NCBI GenBank assembly: GCA_937888735.1
Contig: CALASN010000186.1
Coordinates: forward strand, 1 to 22,436
DNA: 22,436 nt
Source of the DNA: UBA5499 sp002426275
Lineage (GTDB): Bacteria; Bacillota; DTU084
Direction: 5' to 3'
In this document: piece after piece, positions 14,467 through 20,703 of the stretch
Position numbering within the stretch: position 1 is the first letter of the stretch
How the letters are laid out: the number at the start of each line of letters is the position of its first letter
Notes under the pieces: model-generated
Databases searched by the model: none
Told to the model about the DNA's origin: nothing
Seen by the model: only the letters and a program-made list of their open reading frames with translations
Program-made: the position numbers and the translations under genes

Positions 14467-15054
14467 ATTTATGATCTCTCCCAAAAGCTGGAGGCAGGGC
14501 TTTCCCAATATCCCTCCGATCCGCCGATCCAGATTTCGATTGTTCGTACTCACCGTCAGGACGGCTACCAGTTAGAGCTTTTCTCCGCCGGCACTCACGC
14601 CGGCACGCATGTGGATCTGCCGCGGCATCTCTTTGCTCAGGGACAAACCGCGGACCAAGCGCCGGTCTCGTCTTTTATCGGCAAAGCGCGAGTGCTCCGG
14701 GAGGACGGCGAGATTGGCCCCGGGCAGCTGGAGCGGCTGCCTGATGGGTGCGAGATCCTGCTTTTGGCTTCCGCCCAAGAGAATTGGCTCTCCGCAGAGG
14801 GAGCGGAATATCTGATAGGAAAAGTTAAAGGAGTCGGCACTCAAAGCTCCAGCATTGATCCTAAAGACAGCGTCCGGTTGCCGGCGCATAGGCTGCTGCT
14901 GGGAGCCGGGATCTGGATCGTTGAGAATCTGAACCTTGCGGCAGCGCCGGAGGAATTTTTGTACGTAGGGCCGCCCGTGGCTTTGACTGGAGCGGGCGCG
15001 GCCTGGGCCAGGCCTGTGGGCATGGACTTAAGCGCGGCTAAAATGTGCCGATGA
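14467..15054 (+). CDS. cyclase-family metal-dependent hydrolase (kynurenine formamidase-like)
   Basis: 195 aa if begun at ATT 14467. The N-terminus then reads IYDLSQKLEAGLSQYPSDPP, the standard opening of this family, followed by the metal-binding motif HAGTHVDLPRH and later GTQSSSIDP and LLLGAGIWIVENL. These enzymes hydrolyse amides or lactones (N-formylkynurenine, isatin and similar) with Zn or Mn; the substrate here is unknown. The only canonical start in this frame, GTG 14611, would delete the first metal His and half the conserved N-terminus, so it cannot be the true one for an active enzyme. GGAGG at 14450-14454 is 12 nt before the ATT, and the gene follows the sbcC stop by 4 nt, so reinitiation is plausible. 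Family clear, start uncertain. Confidence 0.75.
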   Translation: MYDLSQKLEAGLSQYPSDPPIQISIVRTHRQDGYQLELFSAGTHAGTHVDLPRHLFAQGQTADQAPVSSFIGKARVLREDGEIGPGQLERLPDGCEILLLASAQENWLSAEGAEYLIGKVKGVGTQSSSIDPKDSVRLPAHRLLLGAGIWIVENLNLAAAPEEFLYVGPPVALTGAGAAWARPVGMDLSAAKMCR

Positions 15055-15061
15055 TATTACC

Positions 15062-15081
15062 GGGCGCTTTGAGCGCTCTTT
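15062..15081 (+). terminator. weak terminator after the sbcDC-cyclase run
   Basis: Stem GGGCGCT/AGCGCTC (one G-U pair), 3-nt loop TTG, tail TTT. It lies 7 nt after the cyclase stop; the U-tract is short, so termination may be partial. Confidence 0.4.
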
Positions 15082-15169
15082 GGCGTTGCTGTTTTGAGCT
15101 GAGATGCGGCGGGCGCAGGAGGACGAAGCGGGCGGGGAAACTTTGGTTACCATCCGCACAGTCTCCTAA

Positions 15170-15196
15170 GCTGCTCGGAAGGGAGGAGCGAGCAGC
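15170..15196 (+). promoter_or_regulatory. hairpin in the leader of the outer-membrane gene
   Basis: Perfect 8-bp arms GCTGCTCG (15170-15177) and CGAGCAGC (15189-15196) with an 11-nt purine-rich loop GAAGGGAGGAG, no U-tract. It is followed by two CTTAAG palindromes (15206-15211, 15221-15226) flanking the ribosome site AAGGGAG. Could stabilise the mRNA or bind a regulator; I found no convincing promoter in the 184-nt gap. Confidence 0.35.
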
Positions 15197-15238
15197 CGGA
15201 TCCAGCTTAAGATAAATATACTTAAGGGAGACAGAGAA

Positions 15239-15916
15239 ATGAAAAAACGGTATTTGGTGATCTCAGTGTTATTGGCATGTCTGTTGATTGGAGCGGGAGC
15301 GTTCGCAGAGACTGCTTCCTTCAGGCTTGGCGCTGGCGCAGTGGGCAGCAAAGCCACATTTGAAGACGATCGTGTGTCTACCGCTTTGGGCTATGAGCTG
15401 ACGGGGAAACTTTGGTTCGAGCAGCTGCCGCAGCTGACCGTCACCGGCGCTTACTCTAGCCAGGACGGCAAAGGCAAGATCGGCGATACTGAATTGGATC
15501 TGGGAACGCTGACGTCTTTTTCGCTTGACGCAGAGTACAGGGTATATAACGAGACAAATTACGGTTTCGCTCTCAACGCCGGCTGGCTGAACAGCGGAGT
15601 CACTGCGCCGACTGAAGATGCGGAGCGGGAAGCTTCCAACTTCCTGTCCGTAGGCGGAAGCGGGAACTACGTGCTGACAGAGGGACTGCAGGCTGTGGCA
15701 GGCGCGAACTACGTCTTCAACAACCTGACCAAAAAGGACGACGAGGAGGAAGACGTCGCTGCTATCAACACTAAGCTTGGGCTCGAATACGAGTTCGCCC
15801 AGGTTCCCGGACTGCAGGCAGGCGCCTATTTCACGGCGGCAAAGAGCGCTACTGACGATGAGGAGCCTGTACAGTATGGATTTAATCTGGGCGCCAGCTA
15901 TGCGCTCTCTTTCTAA
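15239..15916 (+). CDS. predicted outer-membrane beta-barrel protein
   Basis: 225 aa. A clear Sec signal peptide (MKKRYLVISVLLACLLIGAGAFA, cut after AFA) is followed by about 200 residues of alternating polar/hydrophobic strands rich in Gly, Tyr, Ala and Leu, with acidic turns (KKDDEEEDV). The mature chain ends GASYALSF: a final strand with C-terminal Phe, the BAM-recognised signature of outer-membrane barrels. Size suits an 8-10 strand barrel; no lipobox, anchor, SLH or LPXTG motif is present. AAGGGAG lies 8 nt before the ATG. Single gene between a weak terminator and a strong one. A Firmicutes-type genome with such a protein points to a diderm cell. The specific function is unknown; a generic porin-like or structural barrel is my reading. 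Confidence 0.7.
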   Translation: MKKRYLVISVLLACLLIGAGAFAETASFRLGAGAVGSKATFEDDRVSTALGYELTGKLWFEQLPQLTVTGAYSSQDGKGKIGDTELDLGTLTSFSLDAEYRVYNETNYGFALNAGWLNSGVTAPTEDAEREASNFLSVGGSGNYVLTEGLQAVAGANYVFNNLTKKDDEEEDVAAINTKLGLEYEFAQVPGLQAGAYFTAAKSATDDEEPVQYGFNLGASYALSF

Positions 15917-15939
15917 GACAGAATAAAGACGATCCGCGG

Positions 15940-15964
15940 CCGCCCGGGTATCCCGGGCGGTTTT
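15940..15964 (+). terminator. strong terminator of the outer-membrane gene
   Basis: Perfect 9-bp GC stem CCGCCCGGG/CCCGGGCGG with loop TAT, followed by TTTT. It begins 23 nt after the stop codon. Confidence 0.9.
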
Positions 15965-16080
15965 GCGTTGGACGACGAATCGGAACCACTGCGGTAAGGT
16001 GGCGATACGCCTTAAGAGGATGTGCGGTCGGTCTTTCTCATCGCATGGTCGGATGATCTATTTTAAGTCAGCGGAACGCG

Positions 16081-16119
16081 AAAATCTCCTGCAGTCATTG
16101 AAACTGCAGGAGATTTTTT
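16081..16119 (+). terminator. long perfect inverted repeat with T-tail, orphan terminator
   Basis: 15-bp perfect arms AAAATCTCCTGCAGT and ACTGCAGGAGATTTT separated by CATTGAA, followed on the plus strand by two further T. An intrinsic terminator by structure, but no gene ends just upstream on the plus strand (the previous terminator is at 15940-15964). It may end an unannotated small RNA from about 15965, act as a back-up terminator, or stop minus-strand iron-operon transcripts. Confidence 0.6.
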
Positions 16120-16562
16120 CAAGATAGGAAACTGAAAAAGGAAAATTCAGGTAGGGGAGAAAGGGTGAAGGAATAACAAAATTCAGGAGCTTGGTAGAAT
16201 TGCGGGAGATTTGGGTTTCACAGCTTATAAACGAGATAAATGTTTGTGGAGAATAAAAAGCAATTGCAGCTGGAGCTGTTCGATGTAACTGATGGCTCCT
16301 AGGCTGCCGGGGATTTTGCACAGAGTTTGTGAGTAAGAGGTCGGTTAGAATTAAGCGTATACCTGCTCTTGGTGGTCCTTTGGGCAGGTGGGACTTATCG
16401 GATCTTTATGAAGCTCTCTGCAGTGATTAGGGATTTAGGCGGCAAATGTGCAGGGCCTCATAATTGGTTGAAACCGTAATTGGACGTTCTCCGGGAGAGA
16501 AGGCTCCATTTTTTCTATGCAGCTGAGGATTTTTTCGGGTTTGAATGAGAAGAGCCGGAAAG
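16120..16562 (+). other. intergenic stretch without a supported gene
   Basis: About 440 nt of lower-GC sequence with many stops in all frames. One open minus frame (16058-16321) has no ribosome site, no family resemblance, and runs into the orphan terminator. I see no clear terminator for the minus-strand iron operon here and no tRNA or riboswitch pattern. It might be eroded coding DNA, but I cannot show this. Confidence 0.5.
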
Positions 16563-16703
16563 CTATTTTATTTTTTTGCATTTAGTTTTATCAGCGCAAC
16601 CCGGACAGCCCGCACATTTGCCTTCCTTGGCTTCTTTGGTTACCGCCTTGAAAACGAACCAGGCGGCTGTCAGTCCTATGAGCGCTAGCAAGAACAGTTC
16701 CAC
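16563..16703 (-). CDS. FeoB-associated Cys-rich membrane protein
   Basis: 46 aa, too short for usual ORF cut-offs. GTG 16703 is 8 nt after AAGGAGG, which itself begins at the feoB stop. One N-terminal membrane helix (ELFLLALIGLTAAWFVFKAV) is followed by a basic cytosolic tail with four cysteines, CAGCPGCADKTKC (Cys30, 33, 36, 42). This is the pattern of the small FeoB-associated proteins found directly after feoB in Clostridia and Negativicutes; they are thought to help Fe2+ pass through or couple to FeoB, possibly binding Fe or a cluster. Last gene of the iron operon. Confidence 0.88.
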   Translation of the reverse strand: MELFLLALIGLTAAWFVFKAVTKEAKEGKCAGCPGCADKTKCKKIK

Positions 16704-16716
16704 TTTTCATTCCTCC

Positions 16717-18729
16717 TTAGGCAAAGCCTAAAAAGCTGCCTAGCTGATAGATGAGCGTGGCGACAGTCCAGCCTAAGAGCAGGCTATATCCTATCGCGAA
16801 GAGCGTCCAGGGCCAGGAATTGGTTTCCCTTCTGATGGCGCCGATCGTGGCCACGCAGGGAATGTACAGCAGGTTCATGGCCATAAAGGCATAAGCTGCC
16901 AGAGGCGTCCAGTTGCCGGCGATCTGTTCCGTGAGGGCGGCCTCTTCCACACCGTGAACCAAGCCCAGCGTGCTCACCACCAGCTCCTTGGCGATCACCC
17001 CGAACAGCAGCGCCACAGCCGCCTGCCAGTTGCCGAAGCCCGCGGGCTCAAGCAGCGGCGCGATCATTGAACCTATTCTGCCCAACAAGCTCTCGCGGCT
17101 GGCGTAGGCCACGCCCACGGGAACATTGGCCAAGACCCAAATCAAAACCACGGCTGAAAAGATGATGGTGCTTGCCCGCTGCAGGAAGGCGGCCACCCGC
17201 TCCCAAGTGTGAAGCAACGTGCTCTTCAGGCTGGGGATTCTGTAAGGCGGCAGCTCCAACACAAAGGGAGCCGCCGCACCTTTGAAAAGAAATTTCCTGA
17301 AGATCGTGCCCATCAGAATGGCTAAGACAAGTCCCAAAACATATAAGCTGAAGACCACCATTCCTTGTTTGGCGCTGAACAAAGCGCCAGTGAACAGCAG
17401 ATAAATGGGAAGCCTGCCGCTGCAGGAGATCAAAGGATTAATGAAAATCGTGATCATGCGATCCCGTTTGCTCTCTAAAGTCCTGGTGGCCATAATCCCG
17501 GGTACGTTACAGCCGAAGCCGATTAACAGCGGCAGGAATGACTTGCCGTGCAGGCCCAAAGCGCGCATCAGCCGATCCATAATGAAGGCCGCCCTGGCCA
17601 GATAACCGCTGTCCTCCAGCAGCGAAATGGCAAAAAACAGCAGCGCCAGATTGGGAATGAAGACCAAGACCGAGCCTACGCCGCCGATGATGCCGTCTTT
17701 GATAAAAGAGATGATCAGCCTCGAGGCGCCGGCATTTTCCAGGATTGTCCCCAAGCTGTCGCCCAGGTGTTTGAATAGCTGATCGATCAGATCTACCATA
17801 GGCGCGCCTAATTTAAAAGTGAATTGGAAGATGCACCACATCAGCAAGATAAAGATGGGAATGCCGAAAAAGCGGCTGGTGACGATGCCGTCGATTCTGT
17901 CCGAAACCGAAAGTCCGGGGTTTGCCTGCTGGTGGAGAGCCTTTTTCACAACTTCGCCGATGAAGTCATAACGGCGGTCTGCGAAAAAAGAAGGTAAATC
18001 GGAGCTTAATTTTTTCAGCCTGCCAAGAGCTTTCTCCCTGAAGGCGAAGAGCTTTTTGGAATTGGGAAGCTGTGAGGCGATCTGCCGAAGGCTTGAGCCT
18101 TCCAGCAGCTTCACAGCTAAAACCCGCGGGTCCAGACCGCTTTCTGCGGGGTTGATTTCCTGGGCTAAGGCTCTGATTTCTCGCTCAAGCTCAGGGCCAT
18201 AGTCGATCAGCTGCGGGCGCTTGGGATTGTTGGCAGCGGAGACCGAGGCTTCAATCAGCTCGGCCATTCCTTTGCCCCGGGAAGCGACAGTGGGGATTAC
18301 CTTGGCGCCTAAGATTTCAGAGAGCTTGGGAATGTCGATTTGGATGCCGTCTCTTGCCAGCTCGTCGCTCATATTCAGGGCGACCACAAAAGGGATTCCC
18401 ATTTCCATAATTTGAGTGGTCAGATAAAGGTTGCGCACCAGATTAGTGCTGTCCACAACGTTGATGATCACATCCGGTTTGCCGAACAAGATGAAATCGC
18501 TGGCAACAGCTTCGTCTTCGGAGTAAGCGCCCAGACTGTATGTCCCGGGCAAATCGATGATCCTCAAGGTGAAGTTTTCATAAGTAACAGAGCCCTCTTT
18601 TTTCTCTACAGTCACGCCCGGCCAGTTTCCTACATGCTGCCTGGCGCCTGTGAGATTGTTGAAAACTGACGTTTTTCCGGAATTCGGATTGCCTGCTAAC
18701 GCAACTACGAGCTCTTGCGCATTTTTCAC
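16717..18729 (-). CDS. feoB: FeoB ferrous iron transporter
   Basis: 670 aa. N-terminal GTPase domain: G1 GNPNSGKTS at 13-21, the effector stretch around NWPGVTVEKKEG, G3 DLPGTYS, and G4 NMSD. Then a helical GDI-like domain (about 175-270) and a polytopic membrane region with paired gate motifs (GFGCNVPGIMATRT and a second gate repeat near PCVATIGAI). It imports Fe2+ across the inner membrane. GTG 18729 is chosen because GAGG lies 8 nt before it; the GTG three codons earlier overlaps that ribosome site. A DtxR-box core (18745-18755) sits directly upstream. Gap to feoA is 55 nt, to the Cys-rich gene 13 nt. Confidence 0.96.
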   Translation of the reverse strand: MKNAQELVVALAGNPNSGKTSVFNNLTGARQHVGNWPGVTVEKKEGSVTYENFTLRIIDLPGTYSLGAYSEDEAVASDFILFGKPDVIINVVDSTNLVRNLYLTTQIMEMGIPFVVALNMSDELARDGIQIDIPKLSEILGAKVIPTVASRGKGMAELIEASVSAANNPKRPQLIDYGPELEREIRALAQEINPAESGLDPRVLAVKLLEGSSLRQIASQLPNSKKLFAFREKALGRLKKLSSDLPSFFADRRYDFIGEVVKKALHQQANPGLSVSDRIDGIVTSRFFGIPIFILLMWCIFQFTFKLGAPMVDLIDQLFKHLGDSLGTILENAGASRLIISFIKDGIIGGVGSVLVFIPNLALLFFAISLLEDSGYLARAAFIMDRLMRALGLHGKSFLPLLIGFGCNVPGIMATRTLESKRDRMITIFINPLISCSGRLPIYLLFTGALFSAKQGMVVFSLYVLGLVLAILMGTIFRKFLFKGAAAPFVLELPPYRIPSLKSTLLHTWERVAAFLQRASTIIFSAVVLIWVLANVPVGVAYASRESLLGRIGSMIAPLLEPAGFGNWQAAVALLFGVIAKELVVSTLGLVHGVEEAALTEQIAGNWTPLAAYAFMAMNLLYIPCVATIGAIRRETNSWPWTLFAIGYSLLLGWTVATLIYQLGSFLGFA

Positions 18730-18744
18730 GGGTAGCACCTCACA

Positions 18745-18755
18745 ATTAGCCTAAC
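18745..18755 (-). promoter_or_regulatory. DtxR-type box core upstream of feoB
   Basis: GTTAGGCTAAT on the minus strand contains TTAGGCTAA, the symmetric core of the DtxR/IdeR box. Flanks match poorly. It lies between feoA and feoB, just before the feoB ribosome site, so it could block elongation or control an internal promoter. Confidence 0.5.
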
Positions 18756-18784
18756 ATACAGTTGGACGAAAAAGTTTCCGGAGT

Positions 18785-19027
18785 CTATCTGCCGTTCTCA
18801 GCCTGTTCCACCACGATCAATTGAGCTTCCTCTTTTCGCAAACCGAGACGATAGCCTTGCAAAGACAGTTTCATGGGATCCCCCAAGGGAGCAAAGCCCA
18901 TTACCGCCACCTCTGTCCCCACAGTGAGGCCCATCTCAATGAGCCTTCTGTGCAGAGGACCCGTGGCGTCAATTCTGGTTACTGTTCCGCGCTCTCCCCG
19001 CTGCATTTGCGATAGCGGTTTGGTCAT
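18785..19027 (-). CDS. feoA: FeoA, SH3-like partner of FeoB
   Basis: 80 aa, normal for FeoA. Starts MTKPLSQMQRGERGTVTRI; AAGGAGG lies 8 nt before ATG 19027. The small beta-barrel includes HRRLIEMGLTVGTEV and DPMKLSLQGYRLGLRKEEA, the conserved FeoA core. It is thought to bind the FeoB cytosolic domain and support iron uptake. The 5' end overlaps the regulator gene by 59 nt in another frame, so translation is probably coupled. An ATG further upstream (19075) would add residues not found in FeoA. Confidence 0.92.
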   Translation of the reverse strand: MTKPLSQMQRGERGTVTRIDATGPLHRRLIEMGLTVGTEVAVMGFAPLGDPMKLSLQGYRLGLRKEEAQLIVVEQAENGR

Positions 19028-19421
19028 CTGAGCTTCCTCCTTTGCCGGCTGTCTCCGTTGCCAAAAAATCCACAAGTTTGTCCATGGTCTCGGGGCTGAT
19101 GGTATGTTCCATGCGGCAAGCGTCCACTTCAGCCACGGCCGGATCTACGCCCAGGATCTCGGTGAGAAATTGCCGCAGCATGTTATGGCGTCTGCGAACC
19201 TTCACCGCCTGCTCGTGTCCTCTTGCAGTAAGCGCGATCGGCCCGTAGCTTTCCTGCTCTACAAGGTCCAAATTTGTCAGTTTGTCTATGGATTGGGAAA
19301 CGCTGGCCTTGGCAAGATTCAGCTTCCGCGCCAAATCTGTTACCCGCACAGAACTTCCCTGCTCTGAAAGCTCTAGGATGGCTTCCAGATAATCCTGCAG
19401 CGAAGAAGACAAATTGATCAT
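18969..19421 (-). CDS. DtxR/MntR-family metal-dependent repressor
   Basis: 150 aa, short two-domain type without the SH3 domain. Winged helix at about 8-60 (VRVTDLARKLNLAKASVSQSIDKL), dimerisation/metal domain about 70-125. Likely metal ligands: Asp10 and Glu13 (QDYLEAIL), His79 (RRHN), Cys102, Glu105 and His106 (ACRMEH). Cys102/Glu105/His106 match the DtxR iron set, while Asp10 resembles MntR. ATG 19421 is chosen because the next upstream ATG (19460) falls at the predicted transcription start. A DtxR box overlaps its own promoter. Together with feoAB downstream this indicates an Fe2+-responsive autoregulated repressor. The last 20-25 residues look disordered and overlap feoA. Confidence 0.9.
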   Translation of the reverse strand: MINLSSSLQDYLEAILELSEQGSSVRVTDLARKLNLAKASVSQSIDKLTNLDLVEQESYGPIALTARGHEQAVKVRRRHNMLRQFLTEILGVDPAVAEVDACRMEHTISPETMDKLVDFLATETAGKGGSSDDQTAIANAAGRARNSNQN

Positions 19422-19438
19422 TGTATTCACTTCCAGTG

Positions 19439-19457
19439 CAAAGTTAGTCTTACCTAA
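19439..19457 (-). promoter_or_regulatory. DtxR/IdeR box at the iron operon start
   Basis: Minus strand TTAGGTAAGACTAACTTTG matches the degenerate 19-bp DtxR/IdeR consensus TWAGGTWAGSCTWACCTWA at 16 positions. It contains the perfect repeat GTTAG(6)CTAAC. It covers the predicted +1, ideal for repression by the regulator it precedes. Confidence 0.8.
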
Positions 19458-19464
19458 CATTTAT

Positions 19465-19494
19465 ATTTTAGTAGTGCAGGGGAGGGTTTGTCAA
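19465..19494 (-). promoter_or_regulatory. sigma-A promoter of the dtxR-feoAB operon
   Basis: Minus strand: perfect -35 TTGACA (19489-19494), 18-nt spacer, -10 TAAAAT (19465-19470). Predicted start about 19458, inside the DtxR box. Confidence 0.85.
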
Positions 19495-19561
19495 GGGGAA
19501 AAAAACTTTTTTTGTAGGAAAGCAGGAAAGCGGCTGGCAAGACGGAATAGTTTAAATAAGT

Positions 19562-19584
19562 TTTGGTCTTATGGTAAGACCAAA
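19562..19584 (+). promoter_or_regulatory. 23-bp palindrome, likely GntR operator
   Basis: Perfect 10-bp arms TTTGGTCTTA and TAAGACCAAA around TGG. It includes TGGTAAGACCA (19572-19582), which fits the TGGTNNNACCA core typical of FadR-subfamily GntR regulators. It lies 64 nt before the first gene of an operon that itself encodes such a regulator. The promoter around it is not clear. Confidence 0.7.
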
Positions 19585-19647
19585 GGAGGCGCTTTCAGAC
19601 GAAAGCAAGCAGCGAGGCTCACAAAAATTGAAAGGTAGGCGTCTGTA

Positions 19648-20703
19648 ATGATTCGGAAGTTTTTGGTAAGCCGTCACCCGTCCCTTTATCAGGCCTGGCC
19701 AGATCTTGTGTTAACCGCCTCCGGCAAGCTGGTGGCCACCTTCATGCAATGCGTTCATCACAGCGATCGCTCATACACCGCCATCTGCCTCACGGAGAGC
19801 CTCGATCGAGGGCGCAGTTGGTCCGAACCGCGCAAACTAGCCCAGGCTCGGGGAGATACATATTGGAACTGCGCCAGGATCTCCAAGCTTTCCTCAGGGC
19901 GCCTGGCGCTGGTCTGCGATCGAGTGCAAGCTGGCAGCCCTTCACCCCGGCAGGAGATCTTTTTGTGGTTCAGCGACGATGAAGGCGCCAGCTGGCAGGG
20001 GCCGCTTCCTTCTCCGGCCAGGGGGATCGTTCCGGATAAATTGTTGGAACTGCCGGGCGGCCGCTGGCTTCTGGCTTGCCACAGAACCAGTCCCAGGCAC
20101 GGTTTTCTGGAAGAGCTGGCGTGGCTTTCCGATGACGGCGGCAAGAGCTGGTCTGAGCCGCGGCTTTTAGCCGGCAAAGAAGGGCTGAACCTTTGCGAGG
20201 CGAGCGTCGTCCCCCTGCCGGACGGAACATTGGTCGGTTATCTCAGAGAGAATTCCGGCCAGGGCTGGGATGGGTTTAAGGCTATCTCCCGCGATGGCGG
20301 AGAGAGCTGGCAGGGCCCCTATCCGGTTCCTCTGCCAGGCTGTCACAGGCCGGTAGCGGGGATGGTGACGGACAGCCAGTTGCTGATCACCTACCGTTTC
20401 CTGCAGGGAGGAAAAGGCTGGCTGGGCAAATGGACGCAGAATTTTTTCGCGGCGCTGACAGATCTGGAATCTGCCAAAGCTGAAGAGCGCAGCCAGCAGT
20501 GGGCGCGGATCATGCCTTTGGATTATGACCGAAGTCCCGTCTCGGACCTCGGCTATTCAGGCTGGGCGCTTTTCCCAGACGGAGAGATCTATGTGGTAAA
20601 CTACATCGTCGACGATTGGCCCCGGGCCCAAATCCGCGGCTACAGCCTGAGCTTGGAAGACTTTTCTTTGCCGAGCAGTAATGGAGGAGGAGAAAATGCT
20701 TAA
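19648..20703 (+). CDS. sialidase-like BNR-repeat protein
   Basis: 351 aa. Beta-propeller of the sialidase superfamily with four Asp-boxes: SLDRGRSW (51-58), SDDEGASW (109-116), SDDGGKSW (161-168), SRDGGESW (214-221). Candidate active-site arginines are Arg200 (YLREN) and Arg250 (TYRF); a classical FRIP motif is not seen, so a non-sialidase glycoside hydrolase or lyase is possible. There is no signal peptide, so it should act in the cytoplasm on an imported substrate. AAGGTAGG lies 8 nt before the ATG. The 3' end overlaps the next gene by 8 nt. Cotranscription with an NAL/DapA-type aldolase and a GntR repressor suggests catabolism of sialic acid or a similar acidic sugar. Confidence 0.75.
   Translation: MIRKFLVSRHPSLYQAWPDLVLTASGKLVATFMQCVHHSDRSYTAICLTESLDRGRSWSEPRKLAQARGDTYWNCARISKLSSGRLALVCDRVQAGSPSPRQEIFLWFSDDEGASWQGPLPSPARGIVPDKLLELPGGRWLLACHRTSPRHGFLEELAWLSDDGGKSWSEPRLLAGKEGLNLCEASVVPLPDGTLVGYLRENSGQGWDGFKAISRDGGESWQGPYPVPLPGCHRPVAGMVTDSQLLITYRFLQGGKGWLGKWTQNFFAALTDLESAKAEERSQQWARIMPLDYDRSPVSDLGYSGWALFPDGEIYVVNYIVDDWPRAQIRGYSLSLEDFSLPSSNGGGENA

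Noticed and set aside
16058..16321. 87-codon minus-strand frame in the gap before the iron operon
   Set aside because: No ribosome site, no family resemblance, and it overlaps the orphan terminator hairpin.
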